Assembly (NCBI GenBank): GCA_963575745.1
Contig: CAUYUJ010017828.1
Span: 93,501-157,500 of the forward strand
From: Prorocentrum cordatum
Taxonomy: Eukaryota > Sar > Dinophyceae > Prorocentrales > Prorocentraceae
Reading direction: 5' to 3'
Length of the DNA: 64,000 nt
Positions 1 through 13,086 of the stretch are shown piece by piece (position 1 is the stretch's first letter; each line of letters starts with the position of its first letter). Under the pieces are notes generated by a model. That model searched no databases, had not been told where the DNA came from, and saw only the letters and a program-made list of their open reading frames with translations. Made by a program: the position numbers and the translations under genes.

Positions 1-1279
1 TGAATCTGCGTCATCAACCATCCTAAATACAAATTCAAAGCATCCCAGCTAAAACGGCAACGCCTCCCCCCTCATCCTCTCCACCTCACAAAAAAAAACT
101 AGTCGCGCGCGCTCGTGTCAAAACTCATCAGCTTTCAATGCTCCCGTTCGAAAAATGTGACGAAGTGCGCGCGCGCGTCGTTGCGCGCGCGTGCCGACAT
201 CCTTTAGGAACGCGAGATGTCGCGAAGATCTCAAAACCGAGCGACCCGAAACTTTGACATGGCACATGGTTTCGCAGCGAGACCTCTCCAACGCAAAAAC
301 AAATTGCGCTCGCGCTCTTGCGAATTCATGTGGACGGTGCTTCAACGTGTTCATCGCAGTCTACCAGGCGGGCCTCTCGTGCGCGCATGTCGAAACCGCC
401 CGAACGTAACATGAAATGCTCGCGCGCGCGTCATCGCGCGCGCGTGCCGAAATCCTTTGAACACCTTGGGTGGCGCAAGGATTTCAAAACCGAGTGCCCC
501 GGGAAAAATTCAACGCACATGGTTTTGCAGCGTCCGTTTTCATCAAAAAACTACGCTCGCTCTCTTACGCATTCCAGCAAAAAAAAACCAGCAGGCTGTC
601 GCAATTTTCATGAGATTCGGCCAAAAGGGCCCCTCGCGCCGCGCGTCGATTTCATTCGACCCTTGCGCGCGCGCTGGGGGGCGCGATCCGTGTCGCATAG
701 TTCTATGCGGGCCACTCTCGCGCGTCGGCCGCGCGCGCATGTCGAACTCCTTCCAAAACCTTCATCGTCGACGCGAGGACGTCTTCATCGTCGTCGGCGT
801 GATCAACGTCGGCGCCGTCGCTGGCCTTGCCGCCGCCGATGTCATCGTCGGCCGCCGTGGTGCCGCGACCGCCCAAGTGGCCGACTTGCACGGAAGTGCC
901 CAATGGAAAATGCTCACAGATCAGCGCCACCGCGGCCGCGTCGGTCGCGCCGCGTTAGCTGGCCGCTGCGCGCGCGCGAGCATGCGCGGTCTTGCGCGGC
1001 CGCAGAGATGCACCAGCCAGCGCCGAACCCTCATCGCAATCGCCGCCGCGTACGTTTGGCAACCGACGCTGCGGGTGGGCGGGTGGGGCGATTACGCGAG
1101 CAGTGGAGTTGGCAACGGCGATCTCCACACGTGAATTGATTCTCCTTTCTAAAAGACTACTAGATTCTACCCCCCCCCCCCCGGACTTATCGGCCCCCCC
1201 GCGCGTGCTGTAAATCACATATGATTCTGACCACATGTCCATCCTAACTATGAATTCATACCATCCCAGCCAAGCCGGT

Positions 1280-2115
1280 AACCTCATGCCCGTGAGAATG
1301 AACACTAGGGGGTAATAAAGTTCGGGGTTCAGGGAGAGATAATAAAAGTAGCCCAGCAGACCTCAGCATAATCTCGAAGTAAGAGATGATCAAGAGGAGA
1401 CCAAGCCGAGCACGTTTTGAAACATCCTTGGCGTTTTCATAGAAATATCATCAACAATGGCTTATCTCTCATGAAAATTGTTGTTTTGTAAGTGCTCGTG
1501 TAGGGTAGCTCATGTGCCTCAATTTCCATGGATAATCAACCCCAGAGATAAAAAAAGTTCAGGCGAGCGTGGGGACAGAGAGAAATATAAAAGAAGAAGA
1601 ATACAGTAGAAGAATAATAAGAAAGAAGAAGAAGAAGATGATAATAAGAAGAGGACGAAGAAAGGAAAAATCCAAAGTTCCAAATCTATCAATTTTAATT
1701 TACAAGCGCTTTATGAAAATTGATTTTTTTAAGTGCTCGTGTAGGGTAGCTCATGTGCTTCATTTTCCATGGATAATCAACCCCAGGGATAAAAAAAGTT
1801 CAGGCGAGCGTGAGGACATATAGAAATATAAAAGAAGAAGAGGAAAGTAGAATAATAATAAGAACATTGCTCGTTTCGTTTGAGTCTGCCTCCCAAAATT
1901 ATTGGTTTCGCTTGACACATCCTGAAAAAGTGTGATCGTTTCGCTTGATGTTGCTATATCAACATCGCTTGATGTTGCTATCTCAACATAGCGTTTCGAA
2001 GTGATAATGAAGTTCGGCCTCAGCGCTCGCCGCCCAATTTGAATTTTGTATAGGGCGACGATAATCAACTCTAAACACTGAAGGGGGGGGGTCCCTTTAT
2101 TATCATCGGCGTGCG
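1280..2115. mobile_element. AT-rich insertion inside repeat unit 2
   Basis: In units 3 and 7 the phrase CAAGCCGGT runs directly into a C-rich stretch and GGTTCCCTG. In unit 2 about 830 nt of AT-rich DNA separate these two parts. Its ends are weakly inverted: GGTAACC with CATGCCCG on the left against CGGCGTGCGGTTATCC on the right. Inside, roughly 150 nt around 1480-1620 recur at 1720-1862, sharing CTCGTGTAGGGTAGCTCATG and CATGGATAATCAACCCCAG. Base composition is unlike the flanking repeat. I see no coding domain. Confidence 0.55.
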
Positions 2116-2663
2116 GTTATCCCCCCCCCTGCGGTTCCCTTGTAAAAATAACACTATGCGGGGACATTTTTTGTTCCAACATAGCACTTTTTCATGAATC
2201 CCTTGCAAAAAATATGACGAAGTGCACACGCGCGCGTCGTCGCGCGCGCATGCCGGAATCCTTCAAAAACCTTCGGTGCCGGAAGGATTTCGCCATCGAG
2301 TTTCCAAAAAACATACAAAAACACATGGTTTCGCAACACTGATTTGCTAAAAAAGCTTCCGCGCGAGCTCTTGCGAAATCTGAAGAAAACCATGGGTTTG
2401 TCAAGATTTTCATAAAATGCTACCAAACGGGCTTCGCGCGCGCGCATGTCGAAATCTGTCGAACGCCCTTGCGCGTGTGCCGTCGCGAGAATCCTCTGCA
2501 ACAAATGGGACGAAGTGCAGACGCGCGCGTCGTCGCGCGCGTACGCCGAAATCCTTCAAAACCCATCGGTTTCGGAAGGATTTCGAAATAGCGCGTCCAA
2601 AAAACCTACAAAAACACAAGGTTTTGCAACACGGATTTTCAACAAAAGCGTGCGCGCGCGCTC

Positions 2664-3190
2664 TTGCGTCGTCGTCGTCGTCGTCGCCGTCCTCCCTCCT
2701 CCCGCGTCGTCGTCGTCGTCGTCGCCTACGTCGTCCTCTGTCTTTCCTCGTGTTCGTCGTCGTCGTCCTCTTTGGCGTCGTGGTCGTTTCCGTCGTCGTT
2801 GTCGCCGTGGTCGTCCTTCCTCCTCCTCCCTCGTCGTCGTCGTCGTCCGTCGTCGGCGTCTCGTCGTCGTCCCTCCTATTTCGTCGCCGTCGTCGTCGTC
2901 GTCGTTGTCGTCGTCGTCTTCCCTCCTCCCTCGTCGTTGTCGTCGTCGGCGTCGCCGTCCTTCCTCCTTCGTCGTCGTTCGCGTCGTCGCCGTCCTCCCT
3001 CCTCCCTCGTCGTTGTCGTCGTTGTCGTCGTTGTCGCCGTCGTCGTCCTTCCTCCCTCGTCGTCGCCTTCGTTGGCGTCGTCGTCGTCGTCTCGTCTTCG
3101 TCGGCGTCGGCGTCGTTGTCGTCGTCGAAGTCGTCGGAGACGTCGTCGGTGTCGTCCTAGTCGTTGTCGTCGGTGTCGTCGTAGTCGGTC
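2664..3190. repeat. TCG/GTC-rich tract in repeat unit 2
   Basis: About 530 nt of degenerate GTC/TCG trinucleotides with interspersed CCTCCCTCC. Open frames in all six readings give only Ser/Val/Arg or Asp/Thr/Arg homopolymer, so they are artefacts of composition. Confidence 0.9.
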
Positions 3191-3961
3191 TGAACAGGTT
3201 TTGCAAACCAAGTTGCGGGTGGGTGGGTGGGATGTTTGCACGAGCAATGGAGAGGACAGCCTCAAGACAGTCAAAGTGGATTCTCCTTTCTAAAAGACTA
3301 ATAGATTCTACCCCCCCCCTGGACTTATCGGCCCCCCCGCGCGTGCTGTAAATCACATATGATTCTGACCACATGTCCATCCTAAATATGAACTCATACC
3401 ATCCCAGCCAAGCCGGTCTCCCCCCCCTGCGGTTCCCTGTCAAATAACACTATGCGGGGACATTCTTCTTTCTAACATAACACTTTTTCGCGAATCCCTT
3501 GCAAAAAAGAGGACGAAGTGCACACGCGCGCGTCGTCGCGCGCGCATGCCGAAATCCTTCAAAAACCTTCGGTGCCGGAAGGGTTTCGCAACCGAGTTTC
3601 CGAAAAATACAAAAACACATGGTTTCGCAACACTGATTTGCTAACAAAAACTTCCGCGCGAGGTCTTGCGAAACATTAAGAAAACCATAGGTTTTCCAAG
3701 ATTTTCACAAAATGCTACCACACGGGCTTCGCGCGCGCGCATGTCGAAATCTGTCGAACGCCCTTGCGCGTGTGCCGTCGCGAGAATCCTCTGCAACAAA
3801 TGAGACGAAGTGCAGACGCGCGCGTCGTCGCGCGCGTATGCCGAAATCCTTCACAACCCATCGATTTCGGATGGATTAAAAAATTGTGCGCCCAAACAAC
3901 CTACAAGAACCCAAGGTTTCGCAACACGGATTTTCAACAAAAGCGTGCGCGCGCGCTCTTG

Positions 3962-4470
3962 CGTCGTCGTCGTCGTCGTCGCCGTCCTCCCTCCTCCAGC
4001 GTCGTCGTCGTCGTCGCCTACGTCGTCCTCTGTCTTTTCTCCTGTTTGTCGTCGTCGTCCTCTTTGGCGTCGTGGTCGTTTCCATCGTCGTTGTCGCCGT
4101 GGTCGTCCTTCCTCCTCCTCCCACGTCGTCGTCGTCGTCCGTCGTCGGCGTCTCATCGTCGTCCCTCCTATGTCGTCGCCGTCGTCGTCGTCGTTGTCGT
4201 CGTCGTCTTCCCTCCTCCCTCGTCGTTGTCGTCGTCGGCGTCGCCGTCCTTCCTCCTTCGTCGTCGTTCGCGTCGTCACCGTCCTCCCTCCTCCTTCGTC
4301 GTTGTCGTCGTTGTCGCCGTCGTCGTCCTTCCTCCTTCCTCGTCGTCGCCTTCGTTGGCGTCGTCGTCGTCGTCTTCGTCGTCGTCGGCGTCGGCGTCGT
4401 TGTCGTCGTCGAAGTCGTCGGAGACGTCGTCGGTGTCGTCCTAGTCGTTGTCGTCGATGTCGTCGTAGTC
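3962..4470. repeat. TCG/GTC-rich tract in repeat unit 3
   Basis: About 510 nt, closely matching the tract of unit 2 block for block, including the CCTCCCTC spacers. This shows the tract was duplicated together with its unit rather than arising anew. Confidence 0.9.
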
Positions 4471-7400
4471 GGTCTTAACAGGTTTTGCAAACAAGTTGCG
4501 GGTGGGTGGGTGGGGTGTTTGCGCGAGCAGTGGAGATGACGACTTCAAGTTCCGCAGAGTGGATTGCACCGCGTAGATTCTCCTCTCTAAAGGAATGATA
4601 AGATCCGCCCCCCCCGTCCCGGAATGAACGACTTCACTTCTTCGCATTGCAAAAAAACGTATGATTCTGCCCCATCGCTCATCAAAAAATGGATTCACGC
4701 CATCCCAAGCAGGCCAGCATCGGCAACGCCCCTCATCTCCGCTAAAACATGCACGTATTCGTTTGACAAAGGTCAGCAGTTTCCAGGAATCTTTTGTAAC
4801 AAATGGAACGAAGCGCGCACGCGTGTGTGGTCGCGCGCGCATGCTGGAATCCTTCAAAAACCTTGGGCTTCGCAAGGGTTTCGGCTTCGCAAGGGTTTCC
4901 ACCTCGGGTGCCCCGAACACAAAAAAACGCATGGTTTCGCATTTAGAATGTTCAGATCAAGTTTGCGCCCTCGTTCTTGCGAATTCTTCGGGGAACATCG
5001 GTTCTTCAATCCAAGAAATCATCATCGCATTATACCAAAAGGGCTGCTCGCGCGCGCGTGGAAATTGCTCGAGCGCCCCTGCGCGCGTGCTGTCGCAAGA
5101 ATCCCTTGCAGCAGATGAGACGAAGTGCGCGCGCGCGTCGTCGCGTGCGCGCGCCAGAACTCTTCAAAAACCCGAGGATTCGTCAAGGCTTCAAAACGAA
5201 GTGCCCCGGAAACATACAAAAACATCGGGCTGTGCAGCGCCAGTTTTTCAAAAAAAGCCTGCGCTCGCGCTTTTGCGAATTCTTGGAGGAACGATGAACT
5301 TTCGACATGTTCATGGGGTTCTACCAAACGGGCCTCTCGACCGCCCTGTGCGCGCGCCGGGGGGCGCGACCCTTTCCAAATAACGCCGCGCGGGCCAGTC
5401 TGGCGCGCCGGCCGCGCGCGCACTCACCCCAAAACCTTCGTCACCGACGCGAAGACAGCGTCATCGTCATCGGCGTGCTCAGCATCGGCGCCGCCAAGGG
5501 CCTTGCCGTCGTCATCGTCAGCGTCGTCGCCATCATCGCTATTATCACTATCGTGTCAAACGTTGCGGGCGTCACCATGATGCCGCGCCCGCCCCGCTCG
5601 CCGACTCGCACTGAAGTGCCCGCTGGGAAGTGCCCGGCGATCAGCGCCACCGCGGCCGCGTCGGTCGCGCCGAACTAGCTGGCCGCTGTGCGCGCGAGCA
5701 TGCGCGGGCTGCTAGCGCGGCCGCAAATTCACCAGCCCACGCCAAACGCTCATCTCAAGCGGGTTTTGCAAACCAAGTTGCGGGTGGGCGGGTGGGATGA
5801 CTGTCCAAATGTTTCAACATTGCGTTGCACCACCTAGACTGCGTCGCGTGGATTGCACTACCTAGACTGCGTCTCAGCGTTTGCACCGTGACTGCAAATA
5901 TTGCAAGACGTCGCTGTCATAGATTGCCTCACGCATAATCCAAACAGCACAACCTTATTTGAACCACGTAGGATCTCCTTTCTTCTTCGATAATCAGATC
6001 TACCCCCCTGGAACTAACGACTCCCGCTCTCGTGCCGCAATTTGCATGTGATTCTGCTCCATCACCCATGCTAACTATGAACTGAGACCAGTCGTGCCAT
6101 CCCATGCAGGCCGGTATCGGCCCCCCCCCCACCCTCTGTAAAAAATAATGCGCGCGCTCGCTTGCCACAAGTCAGCAGTTTTCAATAATCCCTGGCAACG
6201 CATCAAAACCAAGCGCGCGACGACGCGCGCGCCCAAATCCCTCAACAACCTTTGGTTTCGCAAGAATGTCAAAACCGAGCGCCCCGAAACACGCGCGTGC
6301 GCACGTGGTCTCACAACGAGAAGGGCCAAAAAAGTTTGCGGCCGCGCCCTTGCGAATTCTGAATTCTGAAGTATATGATTTCTTCCCCCCGCGCAACTTG
6401 TTCGTGAACATCTATCGAGCGGCCGCTCGCGCGCCCGCCGAAATCGCTCGAGCGCCCCTGCGCGCGCGCGGTCGCGAGAGCCCCCTGCAAACTGCTGGGC
6501 GGAGTGCGCGCGCGCCGAAATTATCCAGAAACCTTGGGCGCAATCAACATTTCAAAATCGAGCGCCCCGAACGTATCCAAACGCCAAACACGGTTTTCCA
6601 GCGTCAGTTTAAACGCAGAAATAAAACCGGCGCTCGCGGTCTTGCGCGCTCGTAAGGAAGCCGGAGGATGTTCAACATTCTCATTCCGCTCCGCCAAGCG
6701 GGCCCCTCGCGCCACACGTCGAAATCATCCGAGCGCCCGCGCGCGCGCCGGGGGGGGGGTGGGGGCGGCGCGATCCGTATCCAACGGTGCCATGCGGGCC
6801 ATTCCTGCGCGTCGGCCGCGCGCGCGTGTTGAACGCCTTCTAAAATTTTCATCGCCGTCGCGAGGGCGCCGTCGTCGTCGTCGGCGCGAGCAGCGTCGGC
6901 GCCGTCGCTGACTTGCCGTCGTCGTTGTCGTCGTCGTCGCCAACGTCGCTACCGGCGTCCTCGCGTCTATCGTCGACGACGTTGCCTCGGTGCCGCGACC
7001 GCCCGCGTCGCTGACTCGCGCAGGAGCGCCCGCTGGGAATTGCCTCGCGGCCGGCGCCACCGCGGCCGCGCCGGTCGCGCCTCGCTTGCTGGCCGCTGCG
7101 CGCGCGAGCACGCGCGGGGTAGCGCGGCCGCAGAGAAGGAACGCCACCGCGCCCATCGCTATCGCCGCCGCGTGGGTTTATGCAAACCAAATTGCAAGCG
7201 GGCGGGCGGGGTGAGTGCGCGAGCAGTGGAATCGACGGCTCACTGCGAACAAACATTCGTTTTCCTTTCTGAGAAAAGATCAAGACCCCTCCCCCCCGGA
7301 CGCAACCGACCCCCTTTCCGCGCTGCAATGCGCGCGTGAATCTGCGTCATCAACTATCCTAAATATGAATTCACAGCATCCCAGCTAAACCGGCAATGCC

Positions 7401-9134
7401 TCCCACCTCATCCGATGCGCGTGCGCTCGTGTACCCAAACTCATCAGCTTTCAGCGCCCCCCTCGAAAATGGGCAAAGTGCGCGCGCGCGTCGTTGCGCG
7501 CGCGCCGAAATCCTTGAGGAACGCGCGATTTCGCGAAGATCTCAAAATCGAGCGGCCCGAAACTTCGCAAACGCACGCGGTTTCGAAGCGAGAACTCTCC
7601 AACGCAGAAGCAAATTGCGCTCGCGCTCTTGCGTATTCTTAAGAGCGGCGCTTCAGCGCGTTCATCGCATTCTACCAAAACGGGCCTCTCGCGCGCGCAT
7701 GTCGAAACCGCCCGAGCGCGACGCGAAACGCGCGCGCGCGTCGTCGCGCGCGCGCGCCGGAATCTTTCAAACACCCTGGGCGGCGCAAGGATTTTAAAAC
7801 CGAATGCCCCGGGGGCAGTTCATGCGCACATGGTTTTGCAGCGTCCGCTTTCAACAAAAAACTGCGCTCGCGCTCTTGCGAATTCCCCCAAGCAGAAAAA
7901 CTGGTCGTCGCCATTTTCATTGAATTCGGCCAGGCGGGCCCCCCGCGCCGCGCGCCGACTTCGTGCGACCCTTGCGCGCGCGCTGGGGGGGCGCGATCCG
8001 CGTCGCGTAAGTCTATGCGGGCCACTCTCGCGCGTCGGCCGCGCGCGCGTGTCGAACTCCTTCCAAAACCTTAACCGCCGACGAGAGGGCGTCGTCATCG
8101 CCGTCGGCGTGATCAACGTCGGCGCCGTCGCTGGCCTTGCCGCCGCCGTTGTCGTCGTCGGCCGCCATGGTGCCGCGACCGCCCAAGTGGCCGACTTGCA
8201 CGGAAGTGCCACATGGGAAATGCTTAAAGATCAGCGCCACCGCGGCCGCGTCGGTCGCGCCGGGTTAGCTGGCCGCCGCGCGCGCGAGCGCGCGCGGTCT
8301 TGCGCGGCCGCAGAGATGCACTGGCCAACGCTGAACCCTCATCGCAATCGCCGCCGCGTGTGTTTGGCAAAAGACGCCGCGGGTGGGCGGGTGGGGCGAT
8401 TGCGCGAGCAATGGAATTGACAGCGGCGAGCCCCACTACTGAATTAATTCTCCTTTCTAAAAGACTAATAGATTCTACCCCCCCCCCCCGGACTTATCGG
8501 CCCCCCCGCGCGTGCTGTAAATTACACATGATTCTGACCACATGTCCATCCTAAATATAAATTCACACTATCCCAGCCAAGCCGGTATCCCCCCCCTTCG
8601 GTTCCCTGGTAAAAAAAAAAAACACTATGCGGTGACATTTTTTGTTCTAACATTGCACTTTTTCACGAATCCCTTGCTACAAATGGGACGAAGTGCGCAC
8701 GCGCGCGTCGTCGCGCGCGCATGCCGAAATCATTCAAAAACCTTCGGTGCCGGAAGGATTTCGCAATCGAGTTTCCGAAAAACATACAAGAACACATGGT
8801 TTCGCAACACTGATTTGCTAAAAAAACTTCCGCGTGAGATCTTGCGAAATCTTAAGAAAACCCCAGGTGTTCCAAGATTTTCACAAAATGCTACCAAACG
8901 GGTTTCGCGCGCGCATGTCGAAATCTGTCGAACGCCCTTGCGCGTGTGCCGTCGCGAGAATCCTCTGCAACAAATGGGACGAAGTGCAGACGCGCGCGTC
9001 GTCGCGCGCGTGCGCCGAAATCCTTCAAAAACCATCGGGTTCAGAAGGATTTCAGAATCGTGCGTCCAAAAAACCTACAAGAACTCAAGGTTTCGCAACA
9101 CGGATTTTCAACAAAAGCGTGCGCGCGCGCTCTT

Positions 9135-9136
<2 letters not shown>

Positions 9137-9166
<30 letters not shown>

Positions 9167-9970
9167 CTCCCTCCTCCCTCGTCGTCGTCGTCGTCGCCGT
9201 CGTCGTCTTCTGTCTTTCCTCGTCGTCGTTGTCGTCGTCTTTGGCGTCGTCGTCGTTTCCGTCGTCGTTGTCGCCGTGGTCGTCCTTCCTCCCTCGTTGT
9301 CTTCGTCGGCGTCTCGTCGTTGTCCCTCCTATTTCGTCGCCGTCGTCGTCGTCGTCGTCGTGGTCTTCACTCCTCCCTCGTCGTTATCCTCCTCCCTCGT
9401 CGTCGTCGTCCGTCGTCGGCGTCTCGTCGTCGTCCTTTCATTTCGTCGCCGTCGTCGTCGTCTCGTCGTCGTCGTCGTCGTTGTCCCTCCTATTTCGCCG
9501 TCGTCGTCGTCGTCGTCGTCGTGGTCTTCACTCCTCCCTCGTCGTTATCCTCCTCCCTCGTCGTCGTCGTCCGTCGTCGGCGTCTCGTCGTCGTCCTTTC
9601 ATTTCGTCGCCGTCGTCGTCGTCTTCGTCGTCGTTGTCATCGTCGTCGTCTTCCCTCCTCCCTCGTCGTTGTCGTCGTCGGCGTCGCCGTCCTTCCTCCT
9701 TCTTCGTCGTTGGCGTCGTCGCCGTCTTCCCTCCTCCATCGTCGTTGTCGTCGTTGTCGCCGTCGTCGTTTTTTCTCCTCCCTCGTCGTCGTCTCCGTTG
9801 GCGACGTCGTCGTCGTCTTCGTCGTCGTCGTCGGCGTCGTTGTCGTCGTCGTCGGTGTCGTCGTCGTCGTTGTCGCCGTCGAAAACATTGGAGACGTCGT
9901 CGGTGTCGTCGCAGTCGCTGTCGGCGGCGCCGTCGTCGTCGATGTCGCTGTCGTCGGCATCGGTGTCGTG
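9137..9970. repeat. Expanded TCG/GTC-rich tract in repeat unit 7
   Basis: About 830 nt. It contains an internal direct duplication: blocks near 9350-9440 recur near 9520-9610 with the phrase GTGGTCTTCACTCCTCCC. The tract is therefore longer than in units 2 and 3. Confidence 0.9.
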
Positions 9971-11379
9971 GCCAAGTGCCATGTGGTACCTACCGTCACG
10001 GTCTTGTCTGAAGAGGTCTTGCGACCAAGTTGCGGGTGGGAGGGTGGGATGTTTGCACGAGCAGTGGAGAGGACAGCTTCAAGACGGTCAAGATTAATGC
10101 ACCGCGTAGATTCTCCTCTCTAAGAGAATAATGAAATCTCCTTCCCCCGCCCCGGAATGAACGCATTCACATCTTCGTAATTTCAATTTGCGTATGATTC
10201 TGCCCCATCGCTCATCTAGCAAACTGATTCATGCTATCCCAAGCAGGCCAGCGTCGGCAACGCCCCCCATCTCTGCTAAAACATACGCGCGCGCATTCGT
10301 TTGTCAAAGATCAGCAGTTTCCAAGAATCCCTTGCGACGTGTGGGACGAAGCGCGCGCGTGTCGCGCGCTGGAACCCTTCAAAAACCTTGGGCTTCGCAG
10401 GGGTTTCGGACTCGGGCGTCCAGAACACACATGTGGTCTCGCAACAAGAATGTTCGAAGCAAGTTTGCGCCCGCGCCCCTGCGAATTCTTGAGAAAACAT
10501 CGGTTCTTCAACCAACGTTTTCATCTCATCACATTCTACCAAAAGGGCTTCTCGCGCGCGCGTGGAAACCGCTCAAGCGCCCCTGCGCGCGCGCTGCAAA
10601 AGAGACGAGGTGCGCGCGCGCCTCGTCGAGCGCGCGCCAGAATTCTTCAAAGACCTAAGGATTCGCCAAGGTTTCAAAGCCGAGCGCCCCGGAAACATGC
10701 AAAAACATCTGGCTTTGCAGCGAAACTGTTCAAAAGAAGCCTGCGTTCGCGCTTTTGCGAACTCTTCGGGGAACAATGCATTTTCAACCATGTCCATAGG
10801 ATTCTGCCAAACGGGCCTTTCGCGCCGATTGTCGAAATCATTCGCGCGCCTTTTCGCGCGTGCTGGGGGGGGGGGCGCAATCTGCGTCAAATAATGTTAT
10901 GCGGGCCGCTCTCGCGCGCCGGCCGCGCGCACGCGTCGAACTACTTCCGATACCTTCATCGCCGATGCGAGGACGCCGTCATCTTCGTCGGCGTGATTAG
11001 CATCGCCGACGTCACTGGCCTTGCCGTCGTCGTTGTCCTCATCGTCACCAGCATCGCTAATCTCATCCTCGCGTCGATCGTTGTCGACGTTGCCATGAAA
11101 CCGCGCCCGCCCAAGTCGCCGACTCGCATTGAAGTTCCCGATGGGAAGTGCCACCGCGGCCGCGTCAGTCGCGCCGACCTAGCTGGCCGCTGTGCGCGCG
11201 AGTACGGGCCTAGCGCGGCCGCAGGGATGCACCTGCCAACGCCGAGCGTTCATCGCAATCGCCGCCGCATGGGCCTATGCAAACCAAGTTGCGGGTGGGT
11301 GTGTGGGATGATTGCTTGAGCAATGGGGCTGGCAACGCATTGCAAACAGGCAGAACTGATGTCACGTAAATAGGACCAC

Positions 11380-11397
11380 ATATATATATATGTATAT

Positions 11398-11440
<43 letters not shown>

Positions 11441-11525
11441 CATATATAGAAACACGCTGTGTTGGGTCCCTGCTGGCTAACACATCTGAATCCGTAGTAT
11501 ACATATACATATATATATATATAGA
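11380..11525. repeat. TA/TATG microsatellites
   Basis: Alternating TA runs at 11380-11450 and 11498-11523 are separated by a short unique piece. The following 11530-11985 stretch shows no gene. Around 11640-11800 it has a faint relative of the 44999/50410 dispersed repeat. Confidence 0.9.
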
Positions 11526-11984
11526 CATAAGGACATACAGACGTGTATAGTCTTCGGTTTCTGCGGATTTTCGCTGGGCCTCAGGACTGTCACGAAACGA
11601 CTCAGAGACAAGCCATCCAAGAGGAAAACTTCGGGATATCCTGGGACTGTGAAGTGTTAAGGATCAAGGCGTGGGATGTCTGGGAATTCGAGTCGAGATA
11701 AATCGGGAACCTCTGGAAGCTTGCGGATCTGGAGGACGTATCGAGCGCCGTGACCGCTTCAAGGCGTTCCAGGGCGCACTCAGGTTGTTCCCGAACGCTC
11801 TGGTGCGATGCGTGTGCGTGCTAGGCCTACCCGATCGTCGTCTGCCACCGCTGTCGACGTCGCCGGGGTTGCCGTCGTCGTCGTCGATCGATTGAGGTCC
11901 TGGTCGCCGTCGTCCGTCGTCAGCCGTCGTCGTCGCCGTCACTGTCGCCATCATCGCCGTCCGTCGTCGTCGTCCGACCGTCCG

Positions 11985-12011
11985 TCCGTCCGTCCGTTGA
12001 TCGTCGGCGGC

Positions 12012-12061
<50 letters not shown>

Positions 12062-12076
12062 TCGTCGTCGACGTCA
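11985..12076. repeat. TCG trinucleotide run
   Basis: An almost pure GTC/TCG run. The flanks from 12080 to 13086 contain CT-rich stretches but no exon that I can support. Confidence 0.85.
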
Positions 12077-13086
12077 ACGATCGGAGATCAAGGGTCGAGG
12101 CTGTGGACGTTTTCGGCTTCCAGGGGCCTGTGGAGGCCTCCGCAATCAACGAGACAGAGCAGAACTTGTGAGTAGCTCCGAACATGGGAAAGCTTTGCTC
12201 ACGGCGGCAAATCCCAAATCCAAGTGAAGTTCGCTGGGCTTTGCCTGTTTGTGTTGAGACTCGCCGGAACGTGAGGCAGCGTCCAAATTGAAATGCACCG
12301 TATGTTGATACGTTCCCTTGAGAAGGCGGAGTCGGGGTGGGGGTGGTCGCTATGGCGCCGCCTCCTCTTCTTTACCCTTCTTCCCCAGCATCCTCCTCTT
12401 CTACCTCTTCCGCCTCGTCGCCATCGTCTTTGTCGTCGTCATCATTGTGTCCAGCGGTCTCCAGAGGCGGCTCCTCCTAGTCCTCAGCGCCTCCTCCTCC
12501 TCCTCCTCCTCCTCCTCCTTCTCCATCTCCTCAATGACTGCTCTCTCTCTTCCTCCCCAATCTTGTCCTCCTCCACCTCTTCCGCCTCGTCGTCATCCTC
12601 ACGATGTCACCAGTGGCCGATCCGACCAACCACAACTGGGGGGGTTGTGTGTTCCCACCTTCGGGGGAGGCAAAGATGATACGACGATCTCTCCGAGGGG
12701 GGGGGTAGCCACTGGGCCCCGCAGGGTTCCCTCGGGGGGGGCAAGGAGCATCTAGCTCCCCTAATCGTGGCTAATCTGCTGCTGCTCTTCTTCTTCCTCC
12801 TCCTCCTCCTGCTCAGCGCTGCCTCCTCTTCTTCCTGCTCTTCGGCAGCTGCTCTCTGTTTTCCTCTTCAGCCCGCTCCTCTGAAGGGGAAGCGATGACG
12901 CCGATGCCCCTTCTTTCTGGACCTCTCCCAGGGTGCGTTCCGACCAGTGCTTCGAGGCGAATCCGGCCGTGGCGGCGAGGGACTGGCAGCAGCATCGGCA
13001 CCTCTTCCCCTCTTGACCCTGAGCCTCTTCCCCCGCCCCGCCCGTCCCTTCCTCCTCTTCCGCCTCCCAATTCATCGTCGCCGCCC

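Larger units (their letters stand above)
1..11330. repeat. Tandem array of eight diverged 1.2-2.1 kb units with higher-order order
   Basis: Each unit opens with a recognisable phrase of the form GATTCTG(n)CCAT followed about 40 nt later by CATCCCAG(n)AAGCCGG. Openings are seen near 2, 1219, 3360, 4661, 6050, 7338, 8530 and 10195. Units then share GCGCGC-rich hairpins around GACGAAGTGC, a phrase CCGAAATCCTTCAAAAACC, and in several units a block GCGGCCGCGTCGGTCGCGCC followed by TTGCGGGTGGGCGGGTGGG. Unit 1 resembles unit 6, unit 2 resembles units 3 and 7, and unit 4 resembles unit 8, so the order reads A B B C D A B C. Open frames through the array shift between units and carry no recognisable domain, so I call no gene here. 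Boundaries are exact only to tens of bases. Confidence 0.85.

Noticed and set aside
2417-4539. Several long Ser/Val/Arg-rich open frames
   Set aside because: They follow TCG-rich tracts that are open in both strands and vary in frame between repeat units.
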